Under the pieces are notes generated by a model, which was given only the letters and a program-made list of their open reading frames with translations, was not told where the DNA came from and made no database searches. Shown here piece by piece: positions 11,142-23,800 of a stretch of DNA of 64,000 nucleotides (positions are counted from its first letter, which is position 1; every line of letters begins with the position of its first letter). This stretch comes from Plantago elongata. Lineage: Eukaryota > Streptophyta > Magnoliopsida > Lamiales > Plantaginaceae. Both the position numbers and the translations under genes were made by a program. Location: assembly GCA_036897095.1 (NCBI GenBank), contig JAYMSP010000193.1:1-64000 (forward strand). Direction: 5' to 3'.

Positions 11142-12413
11142 TAAAAGAGAACTGATGAAGCAATAACCAGGAAGTGAACATTCTTCTTCTTGACAGCTGG
11201 TGCATAGCATTGTTCACATAAATCGAACTATCGAAAAGCATGTGTTTTCAACTAGCACCATGTCTGACAATATAAGGTCATTACCAAACTAAAACTATGG
11301 TTTCTGGAAAATGTTGTCAAACAATACCTTTCCAACATCATTTCTTCCTAAATCCACAAGCATAATGTGTTCTGCGCACTGTTTCTCATCATGCAAAAGT
11401 TGATTTTCCAACATAAAATCTTCTTTAGGTGTCTTTCCTCTGCGGACAGTCCCAGCCAGAGGTCGGTTAGTTATCTTCCCCTGCAGTTAAAGATAAATAT
11501 AACTAGTTATCCACATTTACACAGGTGCATTTCATTGTTATATATTTCTTGAAGGGGATACAGCATTGTTAACATTTAAGAGAAAACCCTTAAAAAGAAC
11601 TGACCTTCTTGACCCGAGTAAGTATTTCTGGACTTGAAGCAACCAGGATAGAGCCTCTAGCCTGATAACCAGACGTGCATTAAAAGACTGTAAGGGAATT
11701 CAAAACTCTTGAAGGCTTCAGCCTTTAGAAGTTTCAGGGAAGAGTATACACACTTGTAAGTAAGTCATATATGGACTTGGGTTGACAATTCGTAATGCTC
11801 TATAGACTTCAAAGGGATCGGCAAAAGTTACGCGTTCAAAACGTTGACTTAGTACAATCTGGAAAATATCTCCCGCTAGTATGTGCTCCTTAGCTTGTAC
11901 TACTGCATTCTGATACTCTGCACTCGTCATGGAGGACTTACTTAAAGAAGTGCCAAAAAGGCTAGTAGATAACTTAATAGAACCAGCAGCTAGTCTAGGA
12001 CTGCGATTAACAGACAAAGTGTAAGAAAATATACAAGCAAAGAACAAAAAATGGTTATCACTAAAACTAATGACTTACGGCACTATGTCATGCACCCTTG
12101 ACACTAAAGCTTCTAATCTATCCATCCCGTCCTCATAGGCATCATCAACAGAAGAAAATCGATCCAGCCTGACCCAATGAATCACATATGCTCTCTGTTT
12201 ACAGCCAGACAAGTAGTATACAGTAAGTTCCTCTATGTCAAAAGATACATTATTGAAAAGAAAGATAATTCTGACAACTAATTTTTCTTGTGCCTCAGAT
12301 AATTCAGAGAGTTGAGAGGATATGGGAGAGTTGAAATCCGAACATATCGGAAGCGCATGTGCAGTATCTACCATTTAACACTGTGCGAAGTAACTTAGTA
12401 ACTTACTTCGGAA

Positions 12414-12450
<37 letters not shown>

Positions 12451-15099
12451 CCATATTGGCTTATACTAACTAATATTTAACTACATCATATAGTTTGATA
12501 AAGAAATTCTATCTTGTTCAAGCATTATGATTGGGAATCATTAAATCAGGATGCAACATATTAAGTATAAGAGAAGTGCTAGGTAGCAAGAGACAACCTT
12601 CTCCACATGGTCAAACACAATTACATCATCATAAAGGCCTAGATGAACGTCTGGAAGATTCCGGTCATCTTGAGGAGCCTTTGAGAAGGGTAGTTTTTTC
12701 TTTTCAACATAACGCACTGTATCATATGAGAAATAGCCTACCCAACCACCTGTCTTAGATCAAACATACACTTATCTTAATAACTTTCTGAAGTAGGGAA
12801 AAGCAGTTAGAGAGGGCTCTAAATTATAATATTAAAATCAAATATTGTTGTGATACAGAGGCCTTTAAATTTTACAAACACTTCAACTCATAAGTCATAA
12901 CTATTTACATTTCCAACTGTATAGGCAGAAAAACGTAAAACGAAGTGTACCTCCATAGATAAATTAGTACACTTCCTCAATAAACCCATATGTATGGTAC
13001 AGGGGAGAATGTATACATTGACATCAGAGCATTTCACTACAGCACGAAGATGATAGATAACAATAAATAATTTAAGATAGCACTATTGTACTATACAAAT
13101 CAAGCCTCGCTTATTTGATATATAAGCTAGAAAACATAATTGGGATCAATTTGAAGCAAATTTGGACAATCTAATATTTTGGTCTGAAAACTCTATACTA
13201 AGAGCAAGAAATTGGGAGAGCTTGGCATCATGGGAACCTGTCTTGTTGTAACGATAGCTAATGCTAAACTTCAATTCAACCTACCAAGGACATCGCCGAT
13301 TACATAATAGAGCTTAAATTGTGTATATTACCACAAAATGCTTCGGGAAGCTCATCTATGCGTTGGGGTTTCCATTTCTCCATAATCCTGCGAGGAACAT
13401 CCATAGGATCCTCTACAAATTCTTCTGTCCTCTTCCGCTCATGGTGGTCAACTACAGTTACCAAGTTCTCTTTTGCCAAAATTTCCATCGTTGGCTGAGC
13501 TCCAATGACACTATACCGTCCCTAGAAAAATGGACCTAACATTAGGTGAATTAATAGAAAAGGTCTCATTGTGCTATAAGGTACAATTAAAGAAAGTCCA
13601 ATAGCATACAGAAAACTGCAATGTACCAAACCAAGAAACAAGTATGTCTCTGAAACCACAGATGCATTGTTTTTAGTTCCTTGCTTCATAAAGATTAGAC
13701 GTTGAGTTGAAGACATTTAATAATCAACTTCTGTACAGGTTAAACCTTTGAGGAAATTGAGATGTAAACATAACTTTAACAGGGTAGTGATTATATTTGA
13801 CTTGTTGAAAATTTACGTGATAGATACCAACTTTGTGCTTAACAAACCTTTTCACTGGCATTAGTGATATAGGAGTATCATTTTCTATTTGGATGACCAT
13901 GTTTTCCCCTACACTTTAAAAGTGGAAGGAAATAAGTTCCTCAATAAGTAGAGACTAAATTGGTTCACATCAAAACAATGGTCATAGTGTACCCGCTCAC
14001 AACATGATCAAAGCAAAAGCCAATAACTTATTATTTCAATAGAAAATTTGAAACCGGAAGAGAAAGAGAACATACAACGGTGGAAGCTTTGGGACCTGGA
14101 ACAACAGACTCGAACAGGAAGCTGGGGGCATCCCTCTCGTCCTCCTTTACTAAGCAACGATATGCAAGCACTGGAGTCAAATGATCAGAAAAAATCGGCC
14201 TGTACAGGGGGATCAAATTCCCATCCTTCGCAGCTTCCTTGAACTTGACGGCATGGTCTACTGAAGCAATAAATTGCATTAGCAACAACATATAGAATAA
14301 AATAATAAAACTAAGTGCAACTTGACAGCTACCTCACTCCCTGCCCCTAACTTAATATGTCCTCTGAAGAAACCATCATTTGTTCTTCGGTTCTTCCACT
14401 GACTACAGATTTATACAGCATTCATTTCTGCACTCACCTAGTCCTACACAGAATCCTACATAAGTGTTGAAGCATAAACCTATGCCTTCTGTAGGAATAA
14501 CCGAATTAACTGACTTAATTTCCCCTAATTGTTTCGTCAAACAAAAACATCGGTCCTAAATTTTCAGTGATTCAGCATCAAACATTGGCAAAATACACAG
14601 AGATCAATGTTTTCGGAATACAGATGCACGGTTTCTCCCCCGCGTAAACTATCTTCTGAAACAGAGACACAACTCTAATTTCAAAACCACGCCAAATACT
14701 TTCACAGTTCACCTATCTTAAAGCACACAAAATATGCAAAACTTCCACACACTGTTCCTAATGCAGATACAGTGCACGAATATCACACTGCCTCATCGAT
14801 GCAATCACAGAACAAAACAAATAAAATACGATGAACAAATAACATTACACGCCGCTGAACGGATAAGGAAACCAGGTAACTCACAAATCACAACACAGAA
14901 ATGAGAAATGGAATCCAAATTGAAATTACAAAATCGATTTCACGATGATGAAATGGCGCTCACCTAGTGAGGTCTTCGAGGAGGAGCATTTGACGGTGCG
15001 AAAGGTGGTGGCTCTGGCTGATAAGGTGGCGGAGGAGAAGGAACGATGACGCCGAGGAGAAGAGTAGAGCGGAGATAGAGAGAAAGCTAGGGTTTCCAT
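9184..15099 (-). CDS. ASA: anthranilate synthase alpha subunit, chloroplastic
   Basis: Eleven coding exons in transcription order: 15099-14964, 14260-14076, 13521-13332, 12749-12598, 12194-12079, 12000-11754, 11661-11605, 11480-11328, 10620-10540, 10037-9951, 9507-9184. All junctions are GT..AG and in phase, giving 575 residues. The enzyme converts chorismate plus glutamine-derived ammonia to anthranilate, the first step of plastid tryptophan synthesis. Exon 1 encodes a Ser/Arg-rich plastid transit peptide. The TrpE N-terminal region contains PSFLFESV, part of the tryptophan-binding regulatory pocket in this family, and [10 protein letters not shown]. The chorismate-binding domain shows [77 protein letters not shown] and [12 protein letters not shown]. 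Plants have several ASA paralogues. The neighbourhood suggests the ASA2-like locus, but sequence alone does not settle constitutive versus inducible. Introns hold (AT)n and (AAT)n microsatellites. Confidence 0.95.
11104..11141. repeat. (AAT)n microsatellite in an ASA intron
   Basis: About 12-13 perfect copies of AAT/TAA inside the intron between the exons ending at 11328 and starting at 10620. Confidence 0.95.
12417..12446. repeat. (AT)n microsatellite in an ASA intron
   Basis: About 15 perfect AT dinucleotides in the intron between coding exons 4 and 5 of the anthranilate synthase gene. Confidence 0.95.
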
Positions 15100-16084
15100 T
15101 ACTGCTGAGCAAAATAATCTAAGCAGACTATTCAGTGAGTGTGTGAGAGTCTGTGACTGACGCTATATTTTTATTTCCTAGCAAAAGCCATGGTCTGCTA
15201 CTACTGTGTTGTATCTTTAACTTACCATACAAAAATGCTGACAGTACGCCATAGTTAATGAGGAGGCCTTTAGTGCCCTCAATATATTCCCTGATCATTG
15301 GAGATCCCCCATTTATTAGGCTTAATTGCATTCAACTTGGGGGTTAAGTTGCACTTACGGGATTACTCCCATCCCATGTTGATGTTTAAGAGTGATATTT
15401 TTCTCCATCTCGGTTGAAGTTGTAATCGAATTTAAATTTGACTCGGTTCGTTAATAAAGAATTTGTTTCAAGTTCAAGTGCATCTTAGTTAAATTGAATT
15501 TTAGTTTTGAGTTATAATTTATTACTAAAAAATACTTCATATATTAAAACATAATTAAACTTAATCATGTATATTCGAGTATCAACAAATCAAGCTCAAC
15601 TCAATTCCTTATTAAATTTTGATTAAGTTATACATAAAATCAATTTCAATTATGCTCAAGTACTTAATGTCCATACGGATAGTAGTTATCTGTTTATTTA
15701 GCACAAGAGCATCAACACAATAGAATTTCAATATCAATTTGATTGTGCAACAGTGACAGCATCCTGGCCAAAAATGTCAATACATACATAGTTCTCACCC
15801 TTTCTTATGTTGGAACTAACCAAAGACAAGTAACTTCAAGTTCTGCCTCAACAATTGATAGAATTTGGATCATTGGTTAAGACATAATAGAACCCCATTC
15901 CAAGTCTGTTTGAGTCTTAGAATTGACACATTACACTTGAATTTTTACTAATCCATACTAATCGGTAACATTTCTTTCAATTTTATTTGATCAACAAAAT
16001 CATCAACAACTTCATATTTTTATATCGAATAGTACATATTTGTGTACTTACCAGGTAATAATAATTGAGTGGACCCACATGTTA
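15100..16084. other. ASA upstream region, no gene seen
   Basis: About 1 kb from the ASA start to the foldback element. The first 80 bp upstream contain an ATAAAAATA stretch on the minus strand that could act as the ASA TATA element. The rest is AT-rich, with a GTTCAAG/AAGCTCAA-type repetitive patch around 15.4-15.66 kb. I see no coding sequence that resembles a known family. Confidence 0.4.
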
Positions 16085-17095
16085 TTTTCTTCTCTCATTT
16101 AATTTTTCATCTTTCTTTTTAAATTTTATTTTATCCAATTTAAAACTTCCATAACTTAAAATAAAAAAATTTAAAAAAAATAAAAATTACCAAGGACTAT
16201 ATTTTTTCGAGATATATAAATAGAGACCACACTCTTGAGTATGTTTGAATTATTTTTTCGAGATCTATAAAAATCATAACGACTTTATTTGGACCTTAAT
16301 AAATTGTAAAACGAGTTTTAAAAGTGCAATTTTATTATAGTAGGTCAATAATTAAACTAGCAACATGATATGATAATTAGATAAGGTAACATGGCTGGGC
16401 ATCAGACACAAATATCGGGTAATGGGTATGGTTATCGATTATTGCTTCCGGATATCGGACATCAAACACGAGTAACAAGCATTGGATACGGGTGACGGAC
16501 ATCGAGTATGGTAACCGAACATTGCTTACGGATACCGAACATCAAACACGGGTGACGGGCATCAGATACTGGTACTGGACATCGAACACGAGTATCAAGC
16601 ATCGGATTCGAATATCGGACACATACACCGGACGATGGTTACCGTTACCGGGCATTGCTTACGGATATCGGACATCAAACACGGGTATCGTGCATCGGAC
16701 ACGAAGAACGGGTATCGAATACGGATACCGAACATCAAACACGAGTATCGAACTTCGAATTCGGGTTCCCGGTATTCTTTAATATAAATAATTATTTTTA
16801 CATATTCAAGATATTTATAAGAGTGCTTAAAAGTTAAAATATGTAAAATTGTATTTTTAGAGTTATTTTACAATTTATTAAGATTCGAATAAAGTTGTTA
16901 GTGATTTTTATACATATAAAAATAATAATTCAAATATAGTTGAGTGTAATCTCTATTTATAAATCTCGAAAATATAAAATTATTATTAATTTTTTATATT
17001 TTTATTTTTGAAATTATAAATATTTTAAAGTGGACAAAATTAAAATTTAAAAATTTAAAAATAATGAATGAAAAGATGATATGTTGCAATAAAAA
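16085..17095. mobile_element. foldback (long-TIR) element with minisatellite core
   Basis: The left arm (about 16085-16335) and right arm (about 16842-17095) are inverted repeats of each other at roughly 70-80% by eye. The best-matching core pairs 16199-16335 with 16842-16978. On the left it reads TTTCGAGATATATAAATAGAGA then TTTGAATTATT, TATAAAAATCA, ACTTTATT and CTTAATAAATTGTAAAA. On the right (reverse complement) the same blocks appear in the same order. The roughly 500 bp between the arms is dominated by a 20-bp tandem repeat. Long arms around a tandem-repeat middle are typical of foldback elements or of MULE-derived non-autonomous elements. Exact termini and a target-site duplication could not be fixed, so the ends given are minimal. 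No transposase is present. Confidence 0.7.
16396..16777 (+). repeat. 20-bp minisatellite, about 18 copies
   Basis: The array parses cleanly into 20-mers with consensus near CGGACATCAAACACGGGTAT. Examples begin at 16456, 16476, 16496, 16516, 16536, 16556, 16576 and 16596, then again from 16649 in 20-bp steps to 16768. One 33-bp irregular stretch (16616-16648) breaks the phase. A higher-order pattern is present: the variant unit containing TTGCTTACGG recurs 80 bp apart (16442, 16522) and again at 16655. The array is much richer in G+C than its surroundings. The open frame through it is a by-product of stop-free repeat units, not a gene. Confidence 0.92.
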
Positions 17096-17598
17096 AGAAG
17101 TTGTTTATTGTATTTTAAGAAGTAAATCTATATATACAACTTAATGAAATAAATTTTACTATCCGGCAGAGTACCACTGTCCACTGGTGAAATAATACAT
17201 GAACTCATCAAGACTAAAAAACCTGGCACTTATATATTAACAACAAAGTCATAATTACAATTGGCCAAGATTTTCCCTATTCACAAGACAAATCAAAAAT
17301 TAAACAAGCAGTAGAAACCCCAAGAAGAGTACCATCTCTCTTTGCTGCCACTACCAGTAACTCTATCATCACCTCTATTTTACTAATAAATAAATAAACA
17401 AAAAAGAAACAGCTATTTTTCATCTACAATGACATTAAACAAGAACAATTTCCAAAGAAGAGTCTCATATAACTGAAGAAGCTGCTCTCTTCCATCTCAT
17501 TCCCTCCATAAGGGTAAAAAGATGTCCAATTCTGGCTTGTCACCATATATTTTTTCCGTTTTCCTGATCTTTGAAGGCTATTATATCTCATCGTTGTC
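17096..17598. other. 3' flank of the TPR gene
   Basis: About 500 bp between the foldback element and the stop codon of the TPR gene, AT-rich, probably including the TPR 3' untranslated region. Nothing else is recognised. Confidence 0.4.
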
Positions 17599-20061
17599 TT
17601 ACAAATCAGTATCCGTTGAGTCGAGAGGGTAACAAGTGTCTTCACCACCAGTGTTCCATAAAAAGTGCGCGTAATTAGCTGCGTAATGTGAATTTTCGGG
17701 CTCTGCATCGATGGCTTCTAGATAGGTCTCTTCGGCTGCCCAAAGGTCATTCCTTACTTGCCAAAGGAAGTTGGCATACTTGCTCAATGCTTCCGCATCC
17801 TTTGGCTCCACTGCTGTGGCTTTCTTGAAGTATTTTTCTGCCCTATTTCATACAGGAATATGGTAATTATAAGTACACCATTGAACTAGTTCGTCAAGAA
17901 CTCACATCATGTAGTTTTAGTCCAAAATGGTAATTACAACTTAAAGAAATTAATCAACCAAAGAACTACAAAGTCAAAGAATGCGAGGGTCCGGTGACCC
18001 ACAGCAATTTCATGCATCAGTAGTGCACGTTAAAATGTTGTAATAGACCATTGACAACATACAAACCACCCCCTCATGCTACCATATCAGTTGTTAGAAT
18101 CTTGGGACCATAATTGTAGATTTTTAAAAGTGTGGACAGTCAAGTAGAGCTCCATGAAAAATGTCAAGATGTGACGATATTTAACATAATGGTTGCTTCT
18201 AAGAAATACCCCACACTTTGTTTTGGTTCACTTATATTGTTCTGTTAAAGTTTCTATAAAAAGAAATGAACCAACTTGCACCACAGAAGTCCTTCTCCAA
18301 CACTCCCCTTACCCCATTTCCATAAAAGACACATAGATCAACATTACAAATAACATTAACATTTTGACCCCAGGCCAAGCAGAGAATCCAATACTCTCAT
18401 ATCAAGGCACATCACATGTACCAATAAGTTGATATGAGGGACTTTTAGTTCTTGCAAACAAGGCCCCAGATCCAAATCTGGACCCAAAACCGGTGAATTA
18501 AAAATCAAAATGCATGAACAACTGAACATAGCTGATAATGACTTCAAATATCTAGAATGGACCAAAAAACAGAAATTGACACTAAAATTGAATAGTATTC
18601 ACAAAAGTTCATATCATAATCCTCGAAAAGTTTCATTTATGCAGAGACGAATCAAACACGCTGATTAAGATACTTCTAAATGCATTATTCAAAGATAGGA
18701 ATTTAGAAGCAGAAAATTATTATGTACCTGTCAAAATCCTGAACAACCAGATATAGAAACTGAGCATAATTTGCCAGAAGAAGAGAACTATTGGGATCCT
18801 TGGCCAATCCTGACTGGTATTGCAGCTCTGTTTTGAAGTACTCAGCCTGATCCTCCGTTTCGATTTTTGCATCCACTGGAGATGTTAACTGGTGCATTGT
18901 TTCATGATCCAATGCCTCATCTCGGGAAACATCGTTCATTCTATTAGCCTCGTCTATGAATGAACTCCACAAAGTGACTTCTTCTTGATTAGAAACAGAC
19001 TCTTCCCCACGAGTAAATGGTGTAGAAGATACACCATCCGGAACAATAGTCGGGTTCAAATTTGATCCATCAAACCTACCATCTTCATCTGCACCACTAG
19101 CAACTGGCTTGTACTTCCCACCACCACCATTGTTTCCTCCAACCGAGGTTGTTTTCCCACTCCCACTCAAAGACGATAACTTAAACGTCCTCACGATTGA
19201 TGATGCATCAAACTTTTGATTCATTGAACTCTGATCATCTAAAACAGAAACCTCTTCCGTACACGATTGAGCAGCTAGTGTGGCAGCTATGGCTGGGTTA
19301 CTCGCCATCGAATGAACACTGTAATTGGCAAGAAGTATCATCACATACACCATCAACGTAGGAGTATGAGAGAAAACCTGCTGAAACAACCAGACAAATG
19401 AAGCGTTCATCTCATCCTGAACTCTAGCCAAAATCCCTTGCAAGTCCTCATAATACAAAACCTCCCTCATTTGCAAGGTGTAACTATGAAGCTCCTGGAT
19501 TATAAACACCATAGACGAAAACGCCTTCTTAACCGAACAATAAGCCGATTCTCCAACTTCCCTAAACCCTTCCTGCCATTGCATCTTCCGCTTAATCATC
19601 CTAAGCGAAACCGGAAACTCAACACTATTAGCTATCCTCTCCATATTAGCCGGAATTATTTCGTCTCTCACAGTAAACTCACGCTCAAACGGCTTCCGAT
19701 TTTCAACCTTCTCATCTTCCATACTCGTCTGCGCCTCGTCTGATAACTGGAACCTAAAAGACAGCTCCTGAATTTGCTTCGAAAACTCGTCATCTGAGAA
19801 TGAAGCCAAACTTGCAGACATAGCTCTCGTAATAATCCGACCACGAGGCTTAAGCATATCGCAGGATCTAGACCTGTATAACTTGGACCTACAAAACAAA
19901 CCTCCTCCACCACCTACTACTCCTTCACCAGCAACGAAACAACGCCGTTTCGAACACTGGTTGGTAGCTGCAACTGAAACTACAGAAGCAGGTGACTGTG
20001 GCACCAAAGGATGATGCCAATGTAAGGAGGTTGTTGCTGTTGTAGCTACTTTCAGTGCCAT
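17599..20061 (-). CDS. plastid-targeted TPR-like protein
   Basis: Two coding exons, 20061-18728 and 17842-17599, joined by an in-phase GT..AG intron, give 525 residues. A Ser/Thr/Arg-rich N-terminus (about 80 residues) looks like a chloroplast transit peptide. The middle holds a conserved segment (about residues 150-260) with PVSLRMIKRKMQWQEGF, a Tyr-rich stretch and a hydrophobic run around TPTLMVYVMILLANYSVHS that may be one membrane segment. After a low-complexity Gly/Ser region, the C-terminus contains degenerate TPR units (about 420-515): LAKDPNSSLLLANYAQFLY, VEPKDAEALSKYANFLW and AEPENSHYAANYAHFLW. It matches an uncharacterised plant TPR family that I recall as At2g29670/At1g07280/At3g47080. 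Biochemical role is unknown. A 5'-UTR intron (about 20484-20227) is likely, since GTACATAC follows AGAAGAGGAAG and TTTGCAG precedes the leader. Confidence 0.85.
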
Positions 20062-20226
20062 TTCCTCTTTCTTTTCTCACGGAATCTGAATCAGTAAATC
20101 ACTGAATCAAAAGCCTTCTCGCAGGCTTTTTAAAGGAGAACCGGAATAAGCAAAATGATCAATTGCAGATCACAATTCCCTTTCAGATTCGGATCCGAGA
20201 AAGTGTTCCCTTTAAGCTCTCAACCT

Positions 20227-20484
20227 GCAAACACAATCAAAGCGAAAAACAATTCAATAAACTACCGACCAAATTAATTCAATCCTAATCCCCACCATAA
20301 TCGCATGCGTATAAGCTGAATTAAATAAGCAGTAATCAAGGGTCCCTACTTTCTAACCCACCACATCAAATCATCACCCAACCCCACGAAATTCGGATCG
20401 TAAAATACGCAATTCGAGAAATCATTTCACTGTAAGAACAGGCGATAGAACTGAGGAGAAGGAGAAAAAGAGCAGAGTATGTAC
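20227..20484 (-). other. probable 5'-UTR intron of the TPR gene
   Basis: On the minus strand, AGAGGAAG is followed by GTACATACTC (donor near 20484). A pyrimidine/T-rich stretch ending TTTGCAG (acceptor near 20227) lies 166 bp before the ATG. This is inferred from splice signals only. Confidence 0.4.
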
Positions 20485-20784
20485 CTTCCTCTTCTTCAGT
20501 TATTGAGAAGCAAGAGAGAATGGGAGAGAGGTTTTTATAGTATGTGCATTATAGCGGAAAAAGAGAGGAGGAGAAAAGATCTTTGGCCTACTGTCGAATT
20601 GAAGTAGACAGCACAACGCGAGAAAATCGAATCGTAATACACAGTTATTTACAGTCTGGTAGAAAAGTCTCCTTTTTTCTACTTGGGTCGTATTTGTAAT
20701 TGGAAATTTCCATCTTACACCAAAGTATTGCACGAGCTGCAAACAGCCCCAAAAGTCATTATTCTTGAACTTATTTATTCTTAT

Positions 20785-20882
20785 TTTCTATTTTTTACTT
20801 TAAACGTCAAAGGGGTGACTCGAACCCCTGACTTATTGGTTGAAGTTGAAACGTTTTACTAATTAAGATGTGCGACATTGTC
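20785..20882 (-). mobile_element. short tRNA-derived SINE, copy B
   Basis: On the minus strand the element carries a box A-like CATCTTAATTAGTAAAACG and a box B-like GGGGTTCGAGTCACCCC, followed by an A-rich tail. It is flanked by a 9-bp direct repeat TATTCTTAT (20776-20784 and 20883-20891), giving a 98-bp element. This is almost the same length as copy A at 41963-42058, with box elements in the same spacing. It is too divergent in the arms to be a functional tRNA gene. Confidence 0.65.
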
Positions 20883-23800
20883 TATTCTTATATATTTTAC
20901 GTGGTACTCAATAAAAATTTATTAAACTTTAATTGTTTGAGCACGAAAACTGCATATATATTATTAGCAACAAGCTATAATTACACTTTGTTTAACCCAA
21001 CGAAAACAATCAATTTTTTGTACTATTTGAATTTTGTATGTTTTTTAATTTTAAATTTAACTTTCGAATACTTTTAATACAGACTAAATAACTTTATACT
21101 TATTTATTCTATTACTTTAAAAAGATTCAAAAAGAAAAGTGATACATCGTTCTTTTCCAACCGTGATGTATAAATATTGTTCATGAGTTATTGAGTTAAC
21201 AGATATTTGTAAAAATTCTACATCGTCGATCATTTTATGAGTCTCTCTTCCTTTTTGTGTATAACTGATAAATTGATGAAATAAGTAATTTTTGGTTGAA
21301 TTTATAAATCATACACAGTACAGGGGTCTCTGGCACAATCTTCTCTACTCAATCATAAGCCGTGAATTAAAACAACATTTATTGGAGACAATAATAGACA
21401 ATTTACTATGAATGGCATAACAGCAGTAAATGTGAGAGTCAGTAGTTATTACCATGACTGAAATGATTAGCGAGGCTGTAAAAAGATTATTAAAAGAAGG
21501 CGAGCAAATGCGAGTCACATGCGGGAAATGTTCACGGGAGTGACGCAACCGACGGAAGCAATCCCCAAGTGCCACGGCTACCGCCTCCATTTAATGAACT
21601 CACCACCGACCGATTGCTTATACTCGTTCATACGTTATGTTCCCAGATTTTTGCCAATCGATCAGAAAAAACAAGACAATTTTACTTGATTATTAATATT
21701 AGCTTTACTTGGGTTTGAGATTTCGGTAATCGGTAAATAGTTTGTTTGCAAATTGCAATCTTGCGTATTTATATGAGGTACTGACGTTAAAATGAGGAGT
21801 TGGTTATTAGACGATGTGAAAAATTAGCCGATAATTGTGATGGTAAAGAAAGTTGTTATTCTATGTCATTCGAATAACTTTAGTAATTACTATTGTTGGA
21901 ACTGATATATAGTTGCGGTTCTTGTTAATATAGTATCAAATATGTTTATTAATTTTTCAATAAATCTCTATTCACACAAATATAATATCTATTTTGTGAA
22001 TCAAACATGTGATTTATTAATTATGAAATATATTATATTGTCACTCGTTTTAGTGTTCACTTTGACCATTCATATGGAATACATAGATTCTTGAGGGTAG
22101 ATGTATTATTATTTACTACGTGAATTAAATTCATTAAAGGAGTGCACATCCCATGCATAATTATGCATCCCTTCCAATGTTTGGACGGAAATATTGGGCA
22201 ATGGTCATGAACTCATGATCAAATTGCGGTCACATCTCATGACCTGGTTAGTGATAAAAGTCAAACTTATTATGCAAGTTGCCAGTTGGACCTCTTAGCA
22301 CAAGTAGAGATTTGGGGTTAAGCTTCTGGTTCAATTACCACAACGCGTTCTTGGTGCATATAAGGGGTGGGGCGTTGGGTAATTGTTAACCCTTGCCCAT
22401 AAAGGGGAGGGGGTTTGAGGGACACTCGTTCCATTAAAAAATTTTAAAATGATAAAATTTTAAATTATATTTTTAATAATTTAAGAGTTCGTCATTCTCA
22501 ACTTTAAATTAAATTATTCGTCTAAATGGAAAATAAAATTTAGTTATATAGTTGAGCCCATCATATATGTGGTGGAATGAATTAAGTTACACAAACTTAG
22601 TAAATTTTTGCATGTGCATATTTTTGTATCTCTATCCATCAAATTAATTCCTCTATTATTTTATTTTAGGACTTAACTACTAAATTATGAACCTCATCGA
22701 GGAAACCTTTGAATGGTCACAATATTTGACACACGTGGTGTAAAATACTTCATTTCTATGGGTTACATAGAAATTATGGTAAAACCTAGTAATACATGCC
22801 ATAACTATACCACATGATTTGTTAGAAAAGAAAAATGATTGTGCATCTTTACTACTCCACTTTTAACAAAATTGGTAAGCATTTGATGCTAACAGACGGC
22901 AATCATATTGTCTGAAGTTAGTAACTGACGATCGACTTTGCTTGCACATGAACAAGTTTTGGTATATTTAGTGCCATTAAACTGTTTTTAATCAGACTAA
23001 TTATAAGTCTGTAACAAACCATCAATAAGTAGGACGCAATAATTTAAAAACCCTACTTACACGATTCTCTCTTTATAATATCCATCATTTCTTCTACACG
23101 TGTAATTAATGGGACAAACAAAACCTAACAACCAAATTATACACTAATACAAGAGCTTAAATTAGACACAGATGCATAATTATAATTTAGAACCTAAACA
23201 CATCATTTGGTACGTATATTGGACCATCATCAAATTCACTCACGCACCTTCCAACATGTTTATACTTAAAGCGTGAGTTTAGGCTTCAAAAGCATAATCT
23301 TTTGTCTAATAAAAAGTTGAATAGCATAAATATCTTTAATTGTGTTCCCGATTTCATAATTGAGTGCTTATCGGTGTGCAGGGATGCAATTGCCAATGTC
23401 TTGTTGCATGCGTATTTAAGAGTTTATGTACATATCTCTCATTCTATATATCGAGGATATGTTATGATTTATTTTATTACGCTTTAAAATTTATATTGTG
23501 TTGTATAAATTAGTTTATCTTATAGAAATTTTATTTTATAACACATTGACGTGTAACATGTTAATATTTCATTACGTTTTAGGGCTTCACACTTTTATTG
23601 CATAGGCTCTGCGGTTGAGATATCTTTTTCATTTCCTTATCAGGATTCTAATCTCCTCTCAGGTTTCTTAATATCAAAATAACTATCTAGATTATCTTAT
23701 TAGAGTACATGTTATCTTTGTTTAGTCATTTTAAGCTATTGGTATGTGATAGCAATCGCTAGGTACGTATGCTCTTGTCTAGTGCTACAATATCTTTAAA

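Noticed and set aside
15128-15331. 67-codon minus-strand frame upstream of ASA
   Set aside because: It overlaps the probable ASA promoter, ends just upstream of the ASA start and has no recognisable features.
16492-16782. 96-codon frame with repeated Tyr/Arg/Thr motifs
   Set aside because: It lies wholly within the 20-bp minisatellite; the repetitive peptide is a by-product of the DNA repeat.
20800-20870. tRNA gene suggested by GGTTCGAGTC (minus strand)
   Set aside because: No acceptor-stem pairing or anticodon arm; box spacing and TSD fit a SINE instead.
21895-22420. possible LTR beginning TGTTGGAACTG with a TATA-like GCATATAAGGGG downstream
   Set aside because: No matching CCAACA end with a target-site duplication could be located, so the boundaries and identity are unsupported.
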